DNA from: an uncultured Clostridia bacterium
GTDB taxonomy: Bacteria; Bacillota; Clostridia; Christensenellales; UBA1242
Direction of reading: 5' to 3'
NCBI GenBank assembly: GCA_934754495.1
Contig: CAKVHW010000002.1
Location: 62,001-126,000, forward strand
DNA length: 64,000 nucleotides
Under the pieces are notes generated by a model, which saw only the letters and a program-made list of their open reading frames with translations, had not been told where the DNA came from and did not search any database. Positions 1-8,609 of this stretch are shown one piece after another (position 1 is the stretch's first letter; each line of letters starts with the position of its first letter). The translations under genes and the position numbers were made by a program.

Positions 1-80
1 TTATCAAGTTTTGATGCAATTCTAACAAGTTGTCTGCCAATTCTACCAAATCCATTTATGCCAACTTTTGCAATTTTCAT
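1..80 (-). CDS. gapA: Glyceraldehyde-3-phosphate dehydrogenase, N-terminal fragment
   Basis: Only the first 26 codons are in the window; the gene runs off the left edge. The translation begins MKIAKVGINGFGRIGRQLVR, the NAD-binding Rossmann start (GINGFGRIGR) of phosphorylating GAPDH, which oxidises glyceraldehyde 3-phosphate to 1,3-bisphosphoglycerate in glycolysis. The ATG at 78-80 is preceded by an AAGGAAGGT ribosome binding site and a plausible promoter. Identity is certain at family level. Whether it is the glycolytic (GapA) or gluconeogenic (GapB) type cannot be decided from this fragment. Confidence 0.93.
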   Translation of the reverse strand, partial: MKIAKVGINGFGRIGRQLVRIASKLD

Positions 81-115
81 AAAACCTTTTACCTTCCTTA
101 TATTTCGTTAACTAG

Positions 116-144
116 ATTATATCACCTAAAATTTTTTTACACAA
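116..144 (-). promoter_or_regulatory. Probable promoter of gapA
   Basis: On the minus strand TTGTGT (139-144) and a perfect TATAAT (116-121) are separated by 17 bp, about 36 bp before the gapA start codon. The -35 box is weak. Confidence 0.5.
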
Positions 145-232
145 ATAATTTTTTTATGCTTTAAAAGATTTATAACCAAATACGGCTAAATATGGTGATT
201 ATAACCATATTTTTGCCCATTTTTTAAATAAA

Positions 233-259
233 AAACCGCACTTAAACAAAGCACGGTTT
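233..259 (-). terminator. Terminator after the GT2-like gene
   Basis: A 9-bp stem (AAACCGTGC pairing with GTGCGGTTT, two G-U pairs) is followed by a T-rich tract on the minus strand. It lies immediately downstream of the stop codon of the gene at 265-1155. Confidence 0.6.
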
Positions 260-264
260 AAAAT

Positions 265-1155
265 TTAAAAGTTGTATTTTTCCATACGGTCTAATAGTTC
301 GTCAATATCGGACATATCTTCTGAATCGCCCACTCTAATAAGCAATTCTTTTTTTGTGAAAAACACAAGAGAGAAAATGCCAAGTATTACAAAGCCAACC
401 CAAATTAGCATTGTGAAAACCCATCGCATTTTCCAGTGAAGTGCAACTGACAAAATTCCAGTAGCAAGTGTAAGTATTGACAAAACAAAGAAAACAATTG
501 CAAGTGCATTTGCGACTTTGTATTTTTTAGTTTTTTCAACATAAGACTTACTATCTTTAATTTTACTATCAACTTCCATTTTAATAACATCAGTATTGTA
601 GCCAATAAAAGCATCAAGCGTACGCAAGTGTCTGTTTTTCTCCGGCAACTGATTTATAGTAATAACAACATCACGATCTAATAATTGAATGTCGGTTTCA
701 GCGCCCATGTCTTTAAATACTCCCATAAGTTTTGTGCCCAACCTATAAATAAGGCTCTTAAACCAAACACCTATTTTCTTAACACCTGAGTAAACCTTTT
801 TAAGGTATACAATTTTGTTTCCAGCTTTCCAACTAGTAATGAATGCTTTAACAACTTCAACATTCACAGTTTCTTTGCCAGAGTAAATTATGGTTGCATC
901 ATAATCTTCACAACCTTTCATAGCAAGAGTAATAAGCTTATGTTGGTTTACAGTCCTATTAACCTTAAAAGCCTTAACCTTTTTATTCTCAATAAAAGTA
1001 CTTCTAACAAGCGAAAACATATTGTTTAGTTTGTTGTTAAAAGCAAAAATAATTTCAAAATTAGTATCGCATTCTTTGCACGCCTGCTCTATTGCATCAA
1101 AACGTTGTTTGACGTCACAGTCAGACAAAACTGGAATTATAAAAGCAACTTTCAT
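265..1155 (-). CDS. GT2-like (DPM1/GtrB-type) membrane protein
   Basis: A 296-residue protein. The N-terminus (MKVAFIIPVLSDCDVKQRF) and layout resemble GT-A fold family 2 glycosyltransferases of the polyprenyl-phosphate sugar transferase kind (DPM1, GtrB, ArnC). These act at the cytoplasmic membrane. The C-terminal third has two hydrophobic segments (about residues 215-240 and 247-270), as in GtrB-like enzymes. The usual DxD motif and the catalytic region are not clearly preserved: the segment YDATIIYSG stands where D-x-D would be expected, so the enzyme may be divergent or inactive. The start at 1155 is preferred over an upstream in-frame start at 1170 because a GGGGTG ribosome binding site sits just before it. 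It lies 72 bp downstream of the SPFH gene, on the same strand, with its own TATACT box near 1174-1179. Confidence 0.5.
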   Translation of the reverse strand: MKVAFIIPVLSDCDVKQRFDAIEQACKECDTNFEIIFAFNNKLNNMFSLVRSTFIENKKVKAFKVNRTVNQHKLITLAMKGCEDYDATIIYSGKETVNVEVVKAFITSWKAGNKIVYLKKVYSGVKKIGVWFKSLIYRLGTKLMGVFKDMGAETDIQLLDRDVVITINQLPEKNRHLRTLDAFIGYNTDVIKMEVDSKIKDSKSYVEKTKKYKVANALAIVFFVLSILTLATGILSVALHWKMRWVFTMLIWVGFVILGIFSLVFFTKKELLIRVGDSEDMSDIDELLDRMEKYNF

Positions 1156-1227
1156 AATTTCACCCCACAACTTTAGTATACTATATTATATATAAAAAAC
1201 CATAAAATAACAACAAATTACAGCCAC

Positions 1228-2163
1228 TTAAAACAAATTTTGTCGCATTCCACACTTCGGGCAAAAATTATCATCTTTGTTTATTTTTGCACCACATGAA
1301 ATGCACGTTTTTAAACCATCATTTTCGTTGTTTATAGTGCTAGTTTGTTCAACTTTCATGTTGTCATTTACTGTTTTGTTGGTTATAAGTGGCATAACAT
1401 TGTCCATATTTGAACCATACATCTCATTTATATCACCCACAACTTTGCGACGTTTTCCGATTTCTTCAGCAACAAGTTTTTCCAATTTTTCAGGCACATG
1501 CATGCTTAGTAGTTTTACGTTTGTTATGCTGCAACCTAAATACGGAATTTCAAAACCTTTGTCATTTAAACAATTATAAACCTCATGATTATCAATTAAA
1601 AGTTCTACAAAACCCTTTCCGCTTTCTATTAGCATTTTAGTTACTTTCTCGCCCACTTCATTTCCAATAAGGAGCAAAAAATCATTATCTAGCACATAAG
1701 GTCTTTCTAGTAGTAAAAAAGCCATAAGTTTTTTACTATCTTCCACCTGCAAGTCAAATGTTCCTTCGGCAAATGCCTTAATTCTGCCAAATCTTTTGCT
1801 ACGGCTTTTGTATGCTTCGGGGCTAACATATTTCATGTTGTCTATCTTGCCCTTACTAATAAAATAAATATCAGCCTTAAATTTAGATGCAAAAGTGCCA
1901 TTTTTAGCAGTTAAAAGTTTTAAAATCTTAAATGTTTTAGGTAAATTTGTTGCTATTATTGTATGTTTTCCTGCCGGCAAAACATCAGTTATGTGGTCAT
2001 GACACACAAAAACCGCTTCAAATCCATCTTTTACAATAATATTTGCCCCAACATAAACATCTCTATTTTTTTGCGAAAAAAAATGAAAAGGTGTATTCTC
2101 CAATACCTCACTACAATCAATATTTTTTGAAAACATGTTTTTAATAGATTTTAGTATTCCCAT
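1228..2163 (-). CDS. SPFH-domain protein with C-terminal zinc ribbon
   Basis: A 311-residue protein. The body (about residues 30-240) resembles the SPFH/YdjI (virion-core-like) family: an N-terminal beta segment with VYVGANIIVKDGFEAVFV, an ADIYFISKGKI strand, and the helical stretch PEKLEKLVAEEIGKRRKV. The extreme C-terminus is a zinc ribbon with two CxxC knuckles (CISCGAKINKDDNFCPKCGM), as in many YdjI-like proteins. The family forms membrane-associated scaffolds, but the exact job is unknown. No Shine-Dalgarno sequence precedes either possible start (2172 or 2163). A TGGTATAAT extended -10 box overlaps the first ATG, so the ATG at 2163 would lie at or within a base of the transcription start. 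The gene is divergent from the PRC-barrel gene. Confidence 0.7.
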   Translation of the reverse strand: MGILKSIKNMFSKNIDCSEVLENTPFHFFSQKNRDVYVGANIIVKDGFEAVFVCHDHITDVLPAGKHTIIATNLPKTFKILKLLTAKNGTFASKFKADIYFISKGKIDNMKYVSPEAYKSRSKRFGRIKAFAEGTFDLQVEDSKKLMAFLLLERPYVLDNDFLLLIGNEVGEKVTKMLIESGKGFVELLIDNHEVYNCLNDKGFEIPYLGCSITNVKLLSMHVPEKLEKLVAEEIGKRRKVVGDINEMYGSNMDNVMPLITNKTVNDNMKVEQTSTINNENDGLKTCISCGAKINKDDNFCPKCGMRQNLF

Positions 2164-2170
2164 TGATTTC

Positions 2171-2179
2171 ATTATACCA
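2171..2179 (-). promoter_or_regulatory. Extended -10 promoter of the SPFH gene
   Basis: The minus strand reads TGG-TATAAT, a TGn-extended -10 element. The expected start of transcription, about 7 nt further on, coincides with the ATG at 2163, giving a leaderless or nearly leaderless mRNA. No good -35 box is visible. Confidence 0.5.
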
Positions 2180-2273
2180 CGTCAAAACAAAAAAACAAAA
2201 ATATTTAGCATAAAAAGATAAACGAAAAAATACAATATTGTATAACATTTTTGCCATTTTTAAGGAGAATGCA

Positions 2274-2966
2274 ATGACTAAACTAACCAACCTAATTTCA
2301 CTACCCTTAATTAACATATACGACTTGAAAGTAGAAGGTATTATTGAAAGTGTACTTATTGACTTCAAAACAAAAAAAGCCAAATATGTTTTAGTGTATA
2401 ATGAAGACAATGATACCTATATGGTTGTAAGTTTTTCCGATATTTTTAAGATTGGTGAAAATGCGGTTTTAATTGCTAATAATAGCAAAATTACTTTATA
2501 TGAAAACATAGAATTATCTCTTAAGAATTTAGTAAACCCTCTTAATTCAATGTGCTACAACTTAGATGGTGTGTTACTTGGCAAAATCACCGAAATAAAC
2601 CTAGAAAACAATAATTTGCATAGTATTGAAATTGGCAACTTATGTTTTCAAATTTCACATATAATTGGCCTTAACGAAAACCTTGCAATTATATGTGATA
2701 AAAAAACAACCCTATCACGTTTTAAATGCAAAAACAAATTTAGTTTTGTTGGTGACAACAATATAAAAGTAAGTGTAAGTTCTACCAATACCCCCACTAG
2801 AGAAATAGCAAATTACAACTTTCTATTAAAACGTAAAGTTTTAAAAAACATTATAGGTGAAAACGGTGAAGTTCTTTTAAAAAGTGGAAGCCAAATAACA
2901 CCTGCCACCATAAACAAATTAAAGTATTATGGCAGATTAAAAGAACTTACCCTTAACAGCAAATAG
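2274..2966 (+). CDS. PRC-barrel domain protein
   Basis: A 230-residue cytoplasmic protein. The first half carries two short beta-rich units of PRC-barrel type (residues about 1-75, LPLINIYDLKVEGIIESVLI and KKAKYVLVYN; second unit about 85-145 with NLDGVLLGKITEINL). PRC barrels are small RNA- or protein-binding folds found in RimM and sporulation proteins. The last 40 residues (LLKRKVLKNIIGENGEVLLKSGS) resemble the linker of PRC-barrel proteins that end in a helical tail. No enzyme motif is present. Start 2274 is chosen because AAGGAG (2262-2267) lies at the right distance; an upstream in-frame start at 2238 has no binding site. Confidence 0.65.
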   Translation: MTKLTNLISLPLINIYDLKVEGIIESVLIDFKTKKAKYVLVYNEDNDTYMVVSFSDIFKIGENAVLIANNSKITLYENIELSLKNLVNPLNSMCYNLDGVLLGKITEINLENNNLHSIEIGNLCFQISHIIGLNENLAIICDKKTTLSRFKCKNKFSFVGDNNIKVSVSSTNTPTREIANYNFLLKRKVLKNIIGENGEVLLKSGSQITPATINKLKYYGRLKELTLNSK

Positions 2967-2971
2967 AAAAC

Positions 2972-3003
2972 AAAAAACCACGAATTTATCGTGGTTTTTT
3001 ATT
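2972..3003. terminator. Bidirectional terminator between convergent genes
   Basis: A 10-bp perfect stem (AAAACCACGA / TCGTGGTTTT) has A-rich and T-rich flanks. It lies between the stop of the PRC-barrel gene and the stop of the convergent coiled-coil gene, so it can serve both. Confidence 0.8.
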
Positions 3004-3023
3004 ATTTTGCATAGTATCCAAAT

Positions 3024-4979
3024 CTATTGTTTTTTCTTAGATTTTAGTTTGTTCATATTTGCTTGAAGACTACTTAAGTTGCGTTTTTTTGTTTCGTCTT
3101 TTTGCTCTTTATTGTCTTCATCTAGGTTTTGAAGAGTCTTATTGATTTCACCCATTAGGTCGTCTTCGTTGGCTTTCAAGTTTTCATTTTCAGTCTTAAT
3201 TGTTGAGTTAACATTCTTTAAGTCTTCATTCATTGCTTTTTCTCTTAAAAGTTCTTTTTCAGTCTCTTCAAGTTGTTTTAGTTTTCTCATCAATTCGCTT
3301 TCCTGCTCTTCCATTTGCTTTTGTTTCTCATTAGCAATTTTCAAGCTTTCTTCGGCTGTAGCAGTACGGTCCCTAAGTTCTTCGATACTCGCCTTATCAA
3401 TACCACTTTCCTTTCTAGCCTTCTTACCATCAATAACACGTTGTCTAAACTCTGGACTAGTCAAGTATTCTCTTACATTTTTAATGGCTTCAATTTCAGC
3501 CTTTTTGGTGTTGATATCAAATTCCAAATCAGACACCTTTCCATTAAGGTTGTTAATATTTTCTTCTTTGTTTTTAATCTCGCCATCAAGTTGTTCAATT
3601 TGCTTTTTCATATCAGCAATTTCTTGATTTTGTTTTTCAAAAACAGGCTTATTTTGTTCTGTTAATTTAGTGTTGATAATACCATAAATCTTATTTGCGT
3701 AAGATTTTCCTTCTTCGGTCATAGCACGTGTAAGTTCTTGTTTTTTACGTTCTATTTCCTTTTTATAAGAATCAACTTCAGCATTAATTTCAGCTTGTTG
3801 TTTGTTAAATCTTATGCTAGCAATTTCATAATCTTTTTCAAGTTGTTGCAATTTTTGTTGGTCTTCACGATAACGTTTTTTAATATAGTTTGCTTCAATG
3901 TTAACACTAGTACTATTTAATTGCTCGTTCAATTGTTTTAAGTTTTCTCTAAACGCTTGCGCTTTTCTCTCAAATTCTTTTGTTACTTCGTCAAAGTTTT
4001 TCTGATAACTTGCCATTTCTGTTTGTTTTGCAGCAATCTTATCATTCATATCACGTTTTACATTAAAGAATTTTTCACTTTCTTTCATTGCTCTTTCAAT
4101 TAATAATGAGTTTTCAAGTCCTAATTCTTCAAAATTATACTCTTCAAATGGTAGAGTTTTAAGTTCGGCTTGTTCTCTTTCTTTTTGTTCTTCAAGTGCA
4201 CGTTTTTCCAAATATTCTTGCAATGCAGGAATACCATCTCTAATTTCTTTACGTGTAAATAATACTTCGTAGTCAATATAACTTGGAAGTGTTCCGCAGG
4301 CTTTGTTAATATATCTTTCAAAATCATGGAATGCATTATATGTGTCTGCAATAATAGCAGTGTGACGTGCTTTTAAAATGATAACCACGACAGCACCAAC
4401 AATGTATATAAGCAATGGAATAATAAACACAACAATCCATGCAAGTGTACTGCTCATGTAGTTGTTACCAAAATCAAGGTTTGCAGAAGCAGTAGGATCT
4501 TCCACATATCTAAGATATGTTAAACCACCAACAAATGCCAATATAGAAATAATAATAGTAAGCATGTGAAGTATTTTAGAAGTATTGTCATGAGCACTAC
4601 TCTTAATAGGCTGATCAACACAAACTTCTGTGTTCATATACTCACTAGGAACCTTGTCACGATTTAGCATATATTGTTGCCATGCATAACGCATATTCTT
4701 AGGTGCTTTTTTAAAGCAGTTGTTAACATAAATTAAATTGTCTTCATTAATATGAGGATTCTTTTTAAAATACTTATTCATTTTATTAATGTATTTTAAA
4801 ATTTTTACTTCATAGGTGTTGCTAGAAACAATCAAACAGATAAAAATACTAAGAAATAATAGCCCAACTGCACCAAAAACAATATAATCCATCGTGCTAA
4901 GTATTTTACCTAAAGCAGTTAAAAAACCTAGAATAGAATCAAATATTTTTAATTCAAATGCTCCTAAAAAACTAAACAT
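3024..4979 (-). CDS. MotA/TolQ-like membrane protein with long coiled-coil tail
   Basis: A 651-residue protein with no firmly recognised family. Three membrane segments are visible: about residues 31-53, 136-157 and 176-202. They are separated by an 80-residue loop (54-133) and followed by an amphipathic stretch (KARHTAIIADTYNAFHDFERYI). This order, with one helix, a cytoplasmic loop, two helices and a cytoplasmic tail, is that of MotA/TolQ/ExbB proton-channel subunits. From about residue 255 to 651 the protein is almost all charged heptad-type coiled coil, rich in Glu, Lys and Gln. ZorA of Zorya defence systems has this general plan, but no MotB/ZorB partner or other Zorya gene is adjacent. 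The match is topological and not motif-based, so function is unknown. The 289-bp upstream gap (4980-5268) holds no ORF, only AT-rich sequence with a TATACT box at 5028-5033. Confidence 0.5.
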   Translation of the reverse strand: MFSFLGAFELKIFDSILGFLTALGKILSTMDYIVFGAVGLLFLSIFICLIVSSNTYEVKILKYINKMNKYFKKNPHINEDNLIYVNNCFKKAPKNMRYAWQQYMLNRDKVPSEYMNTEVCVDQPIKSSAHDNTSKILHMLTIIISILAFVGGLTYLRYVEDPTASANLDFGNNYMSSTLAWIVVFIIPLLIYIVGAVVVIILKARHTAIIADTYNAFHDFERYINKACGTLPSYIDYEVLFTRKEIRDGIPALQEYLEKRALEEQKEREQAELKTLPFEEYNFEELGLENSLLIERAMKESEKFFNVKRDMNDKIAAKQTEMASYQKNFDEVTKEFERKAQAFRENLKQLNEQLNSTSVNIEANYIKKRYREDQQKLQQLEKDYEIASIRFNKQQAEINAEVDSYKKEIERKKQELTRAMTEEGKSYANKIYGIINTKLTEQNKPVFEKQNQEIADMKKQIEQLDGEIKNKEENINNLNGKVSDLEFDINTKKAEIEAIKNVREYLTSPEFRQRVIDGKKARKESGIDKASIEELRDRTATAEESLKIANEKQKQMEEQESELMRKLKQLEETEKELLREKAMNEDLKNVNSTIKTENENLKANEDDLMGEINKTLQNLDEDNKEQKDETKKRNLSSLQANMNKLKSKKKQ

Positions 4980-5268
4980 AATCCATTCTCCTTGAAATCA
5001 TAAGTTCATACACAATTAATTAATTGTAGTATATCACAAATTAAAAAAACTTACTAATAAATAAAACATATAATTAATATTTTTTTATTAACATCAAAAA
5101 GTATAGTAATACCTTTACCTTTTCTTGTTTCTCACATTCTAAGTGTATATCTCTCATTCAAAACATTTCTCAAATGCTAAATCAACAACCACAAAGCACA
5201 AAGCTCAATTAAGGTCTTCTCTTTTTAAATTTTACGTTTTAAAAAAAAGTAACAAAAAACAAGACGAA

Positions 5269-6078
5269 TTATTTATCGCCTTGCATTTTTAAAACTTGCT
5301 TATACACAACATCTTTTTTAAGTCCACGTTCTTTAGCCACTTGTTTTATTGCATCATTTTTGCTTAATCCTGAATTAATACATTCTTTAACCTGGTCTGA
5401 AATACTTAAATCAAATGTTTTTTCTTCCGTTTCTTTTGGCTTTATTAAAAGTACAAATTCACCCTTAACAACCCCAGTATACCCTTCTTTTAAAGTAGAA
5501 AAACTCACTTCCTCAAATTTCTTACTAATTTCACGCACAACGCATATATCTCTGTTGCCCATGACAAAAAATATGGACTTTATGTCAGAAAGTATACTAT
5601 GTGGCGACAAATAAAATATTAAAGTACTTCTTACATCTTTAAAATCATTTAACAATTTTTTAACATCACTAGCCTTATTTGGTAAAAACCCAATAAATGT
5701 AACAGGGGTTGGAAACCCACTTAAAATAAAAGCATTTACAAAAGCCGATGGTCCTGAAACAACGGTGTAAGGAAGATTATTTGTAATAAGTTCGTTAACC
5801 AAAATATTCCCCGGGTCAGATATGCATGGCATTCCGGCATCAGAAATTACTGCAATGTTTTTACCAGCGACCTGGTCTTCAATCATCTTTTTCAAACTGC
5901 TTTTTTCATTAAACTTATGATAACTTACAAGTGGTTTTTTAATGTTGTAATGATTTAGTAATGTCATACTTGTGCGAGTATCTTCACATGCAATATAGTC
6001 CACACTATTTAATATTTCAACCGCATAATGCGTAATCTCTTTTAAGTTTCCAATAGGAGTTCCCACAAAATAAACCAT
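5269..6078 (-). CDS. rsmI: 16S rRNA (cytidine(1402)-2'-O)-methyltransferase RsmI
   Basis: A 269-residue SAM-dependent tetrapyrrole-methylase-fold enzyme. It 2'-O-methylates C1402 in the decoding centre of 16S rRNA. Diagnostic family motifs are VGTPIGNLKEIT at the N-terminus, ACEDTRTS, and ISDAGMPCISDPG (about residues 78-91). The C-terminal helical region (SGLSKNDAIKQVAKERGLKK) is the typical RsmI tail. It starts 5 bp after yabB and is the last gene of the holB-ricT-yabB-rsmI operon, the same order as Bacillus subtilis minus yabA and yazA. Confidence 0.95.
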   Translation of the reverse strand: MVYFVGTPIGNLKEITHYAVEILNSVDYIACEDTRTSMTLLNHYNIKKPLVSYHKFNEKSSLKKMIEDQVAGKNIAVISDAGMPCISDPGNILVNELITNNLPYTVVSGPSAFVNAFILSGFPTPVTFIGFLPNKASDVKKLLNDFKDVRSTLIFYLSPHSILSDIKSIFFVMGNRDICVVREISKKFEEVSFSTLKEGYTGVVKGEFVLLIKPKETEEKTFDLSISDQVKECINSGLSKNDAIKQVAKERGLKKDVVYKQVLKMQGDK

Positions 6079-6083
6079 ATCAA

Positions 6084-6752
6084 TTAAGTGATGATTCTTA
6101 CACCACTATTTCCTCCTTTTTTTGCTTCAACTAGCACCACAGACACACCTTTGCCACCGCTTACAAGTTTAATCTTTTTAGGTTCTAATCTGTATTTTCT
6201 GCAATACACTAGTATGTCAGTCAATCGTTCTTCCTTGTTTACAACATAAAATTTCCCGCCAAATTTTAATAAGGTGCTTGCTTCTTTTATTATCTCTTCT
6301 AATGTGATTTTCACTTCATGTTTGGCAATTCTAATGTTTTCTTTTTCAGATACTTTTCCCTTGCCAGCATCTTTATATGGCGGATTGCAAACCACAACAT
6401 CATACCCCACACCAATTAACTTATTTACATCTTGCACTGGCGCATTAACAACATGCATTTCGTTTTGCTGATTATTGTATTCAATGCTTCGTTTTGCCAT
6501 ATCTGCAAGTTGTGGTTGAAGTTCTACACACACCACATCTTTGGCATTGGTTTTTGTTTGAATCAAAATTCCAACAACACCACTTCCACTACACAAGTCA
6601 ACAACCCTATCATCACGTTTGCACTTTGCAAAGTTTGACAACAAAACAGAATCCGAAGTGAAACAATATTCATTCGGATTTTGAATTACAAATTTATTGT
6701 TTATCTGAAGGTCGTCAAGCCTTTCGTTATTTTTTAGGATTGTTGTTTTCAT
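6084..6752 (-). CDS. yabB: tRNA1(Val) (adenine(37)-N6)-methyltransferase-like, YabB/TrmN6
   Basis: A 222-residue class I SAM methyltransferase. The SAM-binding glycine loop VVDLCSGSGVVGILI and the N6-adenine catalytic motif VVCNPPY are both intact, as in YabB/YfiC (TrmN6), which methylates A37 of tRNA-Val in Enterobacteria. The exact RNA target in Bacillota is less certain. Its start overlaps the end of ricT by 26 bp and it is followed 5 bp later by rsmI, so it is translationally coupled within one operon. Confidence 0.85.
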   Translation of the reverse strand: MKTTILKNNERLDDLQINNKFVIQNPNEYCFTSDSVLLSNFAKCKRDDRVVDLCSGSGVVGILIQTKTNAKDVVCVELQPQLADMAKRSIEYNNQQNEMHVVNAPVQDVNKLIGVGYDVVVCNPPYKDAGKGKVSEKENIRIAKHEVKITLEEIIKEASTLLKFGGKFYVVNKEERLTDILVYCRKYRLEPKKIKLVSGGKGVSVVLVEAKKGGNSGVRIIT

Positions 6753-7560
6753 TTTTTGTAAACCTTACTTCACTAAGTGGGTATTCTACAATTTTAACTG
6801 AATCATCGTTAACAAACTTAACGGATACAATCTGTTTTAGAAGGTTGTTATACACAACTATTCCTTCGCCATCTTTGGTACTAACCTTAGAGTTTAGTTT
6901 TGGCATTTTAGCGTTTATTTCACTGTAATACTCGTTTTCGTATGCAAGGCAACACATAAGACGTCCGCATATTCCGCTAATTTTAGATGTGTTAAGCGAA
7001 AGCCCTTGTGTTTTTGCCATTTTAATGCTCACCTTATCAAAGTCGTTAAGGTATTTTTTACAACAACATTCTCTACCGCACTCACCTATTCCGCCAACAA
7101 CTTTGGCCTGGTCACGAATACCAATTTGTCTTAGTTCAATGCGAAGTTTTAGCACGCTTGCAAGGTCTTTAACCAAATCTCTAAAATCAACTCTATCTTC
7201 GCAAACGAAGTCAATAATAACCTTTTGTCCGTCCAAAGTAAAACTAGCATCAACAACCTTCATGTCAAGGTTGTATTTTTTTACCAATTTTTCTGTTTCT
7301 TCCATAACATTTGGACGTTTTTGCATAAGTTCGTCCATGCGTTTTAAGTCTTTTTCTGTTGCAACTCTGCTAATACCAACAAGAGGCAAAACAAGTTTTT
7401 CTTCCACTTCCTCGTACACATCGGTAGCAATAAAGCCAATTTCTTTACCACGAGAAGTTTCAACAACAACCTTTGTACCTTTTTTAAGATTTTCTATGGT
7501 TGGCATAAATGTGAAAATTTTGCCAGCCTCTTTAAATCTAACGCCAATTACTTTCGGCAT
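6727..7560 (-). CDS. ricT: PSP1-domain protein RicT (YaaT)
   Basis: A 277-residue PSP1 protein. It matches YaaT/RicT, a subunit of the Y-complex (RicA-RicF-RicT), which carries Fe-S clusters and guides RNase Y mRNA processing in Bacillus. Seven cysteines in GECGRECCCKKYLNDF and ISGICGRLMCCLAYENEYY are the typical cluster-binding region. A clear GGAGGTAAAA binding site precedes the ATG at 7560. The gene overlaps the holB stop by 13 bp. Its usual neighbour yabA, a replication-initiation regulator, is missing here. Confidence 0.93.
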   Translation of the reverse strand: MPKVIGVRFKEAGKIFTFMPTIENLKKGTKVVVETSRGKEIGFIATDVYEEVEEKLVLPLVGISRVATEKDLKRMDELMQKRPNVMEETEKLVKKYNLDMKVVDASFTLDGQKVIIDFVCEDRVDFRDLVKDLASVLKLRIELRQIGIRDQAKVVGGIGECGRECCCKKYLNDFDKVSIKMAKTQGLSLNTSKISGICGRLMCCLAYENEYYSEINAKMPKLNSKVSTKDGEGIVVYNNLLKQIVSVKFVNDDSVKIVEYPLSEVRFTKNENNNPKK

Positions 7561-8483
7561 AAATATTTTACCTCCAATATTCCCATCAACAACCCGTCAA
7601 CTACAGCGTTCGAGTTGCAATTACTCTTTATTTTTTTAATTCCTTCTTGCACTTTTTCGGAAATCAAAACAATTTCACGCATTGTGATTCCAACCGCTTC
7701 TTGCTCGACAATATTCCTAGAGAGTTCCGCCAAATATTCGGTAAGCAAATTCAAAAACTCTTCCAAATCTGGGCAAGATGTTGTAATTTTGTACCCGCAA
7801 CTTAATACTTGGTCACTACTTTTAAGGTCAATCAAAACCGTTTTGCAAAGTGCCTTTAGTTGCATTAAATTACTGTCCGCCAAATACTTAGCAGCGATAG
7901 TTATGCTTCCAGCCGAAAGTTTCGCAATTTCAACCGCTTCTTGCTCGGTTTTGTTGTACGTGCGCATAATATATTCTTTCAATTCGCCATCATCTACTTG
8001 CGGAATAGTGATTTTTTTGCACCTAGATTTTATAGTGGGCAAAACATTACTTTCGTTGCTTGTTGTTAGAATAAAAACCACACTTTTAGGCGGTTCTTCC
8101 AATGTCTTTAAAAGTTTGTTTTGTGCTTGAGTTGTTGCCAAGTCAAAGTTTTTCAAAATGTATATTTTTTTATCTGCTTCAAGTGGCATAATATAACTTT
8201 CGCCAACAATTTTGTTTATGTCATCAGTTAAAATTGGCTTGTCGTTTGTTGGGTATGTTTCCACATCACTATGTGTGCCATTTTTAATACGCTTGCAAGT
8301 TACACACTCAAAACAAGGCGATTTACTTGCACCACACATTATTTCACACGCAACACATCTTGCAAATTCGTTAACAAGCGTTTTGTCTGTAGAAATAAGC
8401 AAATATGCATGGTTTAACATTCCACCGCTCTTGTCTCTAGCTATCATATTATGCAAATTTGATTGTAAGTACATTTTTTCCAT
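7548..8483 (-). CDS. holB: DNA polymerase III subunit delta'
   Basis: A 311-residue clamp-loader subunit. Recognised by an AAA-like core without a canonical Walker A, a four-cysteine zinc module (CEIMCGASKSPCFECVTC), the segment AQNKLLKTLEEPPKSVVFIL, and the SRC motif (IKSRCKKI) typical of delta'/gamma. The protein loads the beta sliding clamp. The start is uncertain: GTG 8489, ATG 8483 and ATG 8474 are in frame and none has a good ribosome binding site; 8483 is a compromise. It heads the holB-ricT-yabB-rsmI operon. Confidence 0.9.
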   Translation of the reverse strand: MEKMYLQSNLHNMIARDKSGGMLNHAYLLISTDKTLVNEFARCVACEIMCGASKSPCFECVTCKRIKNGTHSDVETYPTNDKPILTDDINKIVGESYIMPLEADKKIYILKNFDLATTQAQNKLLKTLEEPPKSVVFILTTSNESNVLPTIKSRCKKITIPQVDDGELKEYIMRTYNKTEQEAVEIAKLSAGSITIAAKYLADSNLMQLKALCKTVLIDLKSSDQVLSCGYKITTSCPDLEEFLNLLTEYLAELSRNIVEQEAVGITMREIVLISEKVQEGIKKIKSNCNSNAVVDGLLMGILEVKYLCRK

Positions 8484-8579
8484 AACCACATTTTACCACA
8501 AAACCGCACAAAAACAAATACATTTAAGCCATTATACACCCTATTTTTAAGGTTTATTTTTATTTTTGTCGCAAAAATA

Positions 8580-8609
8580 TTGACACCTCTACCTTAAATT
8601 TAATATAAT
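8580..8609 (+). promoter_or_regulatory. Strong promoter upstream of tRNA-Thr
   Basis: Perfect TTGACA (8580-8585) and TATAAT (8604-8609) boxes are separated by 18 bp. Transcription would start near 8616, leaving a leader of about 105 nt before the tRNA. The leader contains a GGAAAA/TTTTCC hairpin and GGTTAA/TTAACC arms but no recognised RNA family. Confidence 0.8.

Noticed and set aside
2141..2410. Minus-strand open frame opposite the PRC-barrel gene
   Set aside because: It covers the promoter and start of the better supported plus-strand gene and looks like random sequence.
3024..4979. Calling the coiled-coil protein a Zorya (ZorA) component
   Set aside because: Only the general topology agrees; no ZorB/MotB-like or other Zorya gene is adjacent.
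4980..5268. A hidden small gene or RNA in the gap between the coiled-coil gene and rsmI
   Set aside because: No start codon with a binding site, no stable hairpin with T-run and no tRNA-like fold is visible; it is AT-rich spacer.
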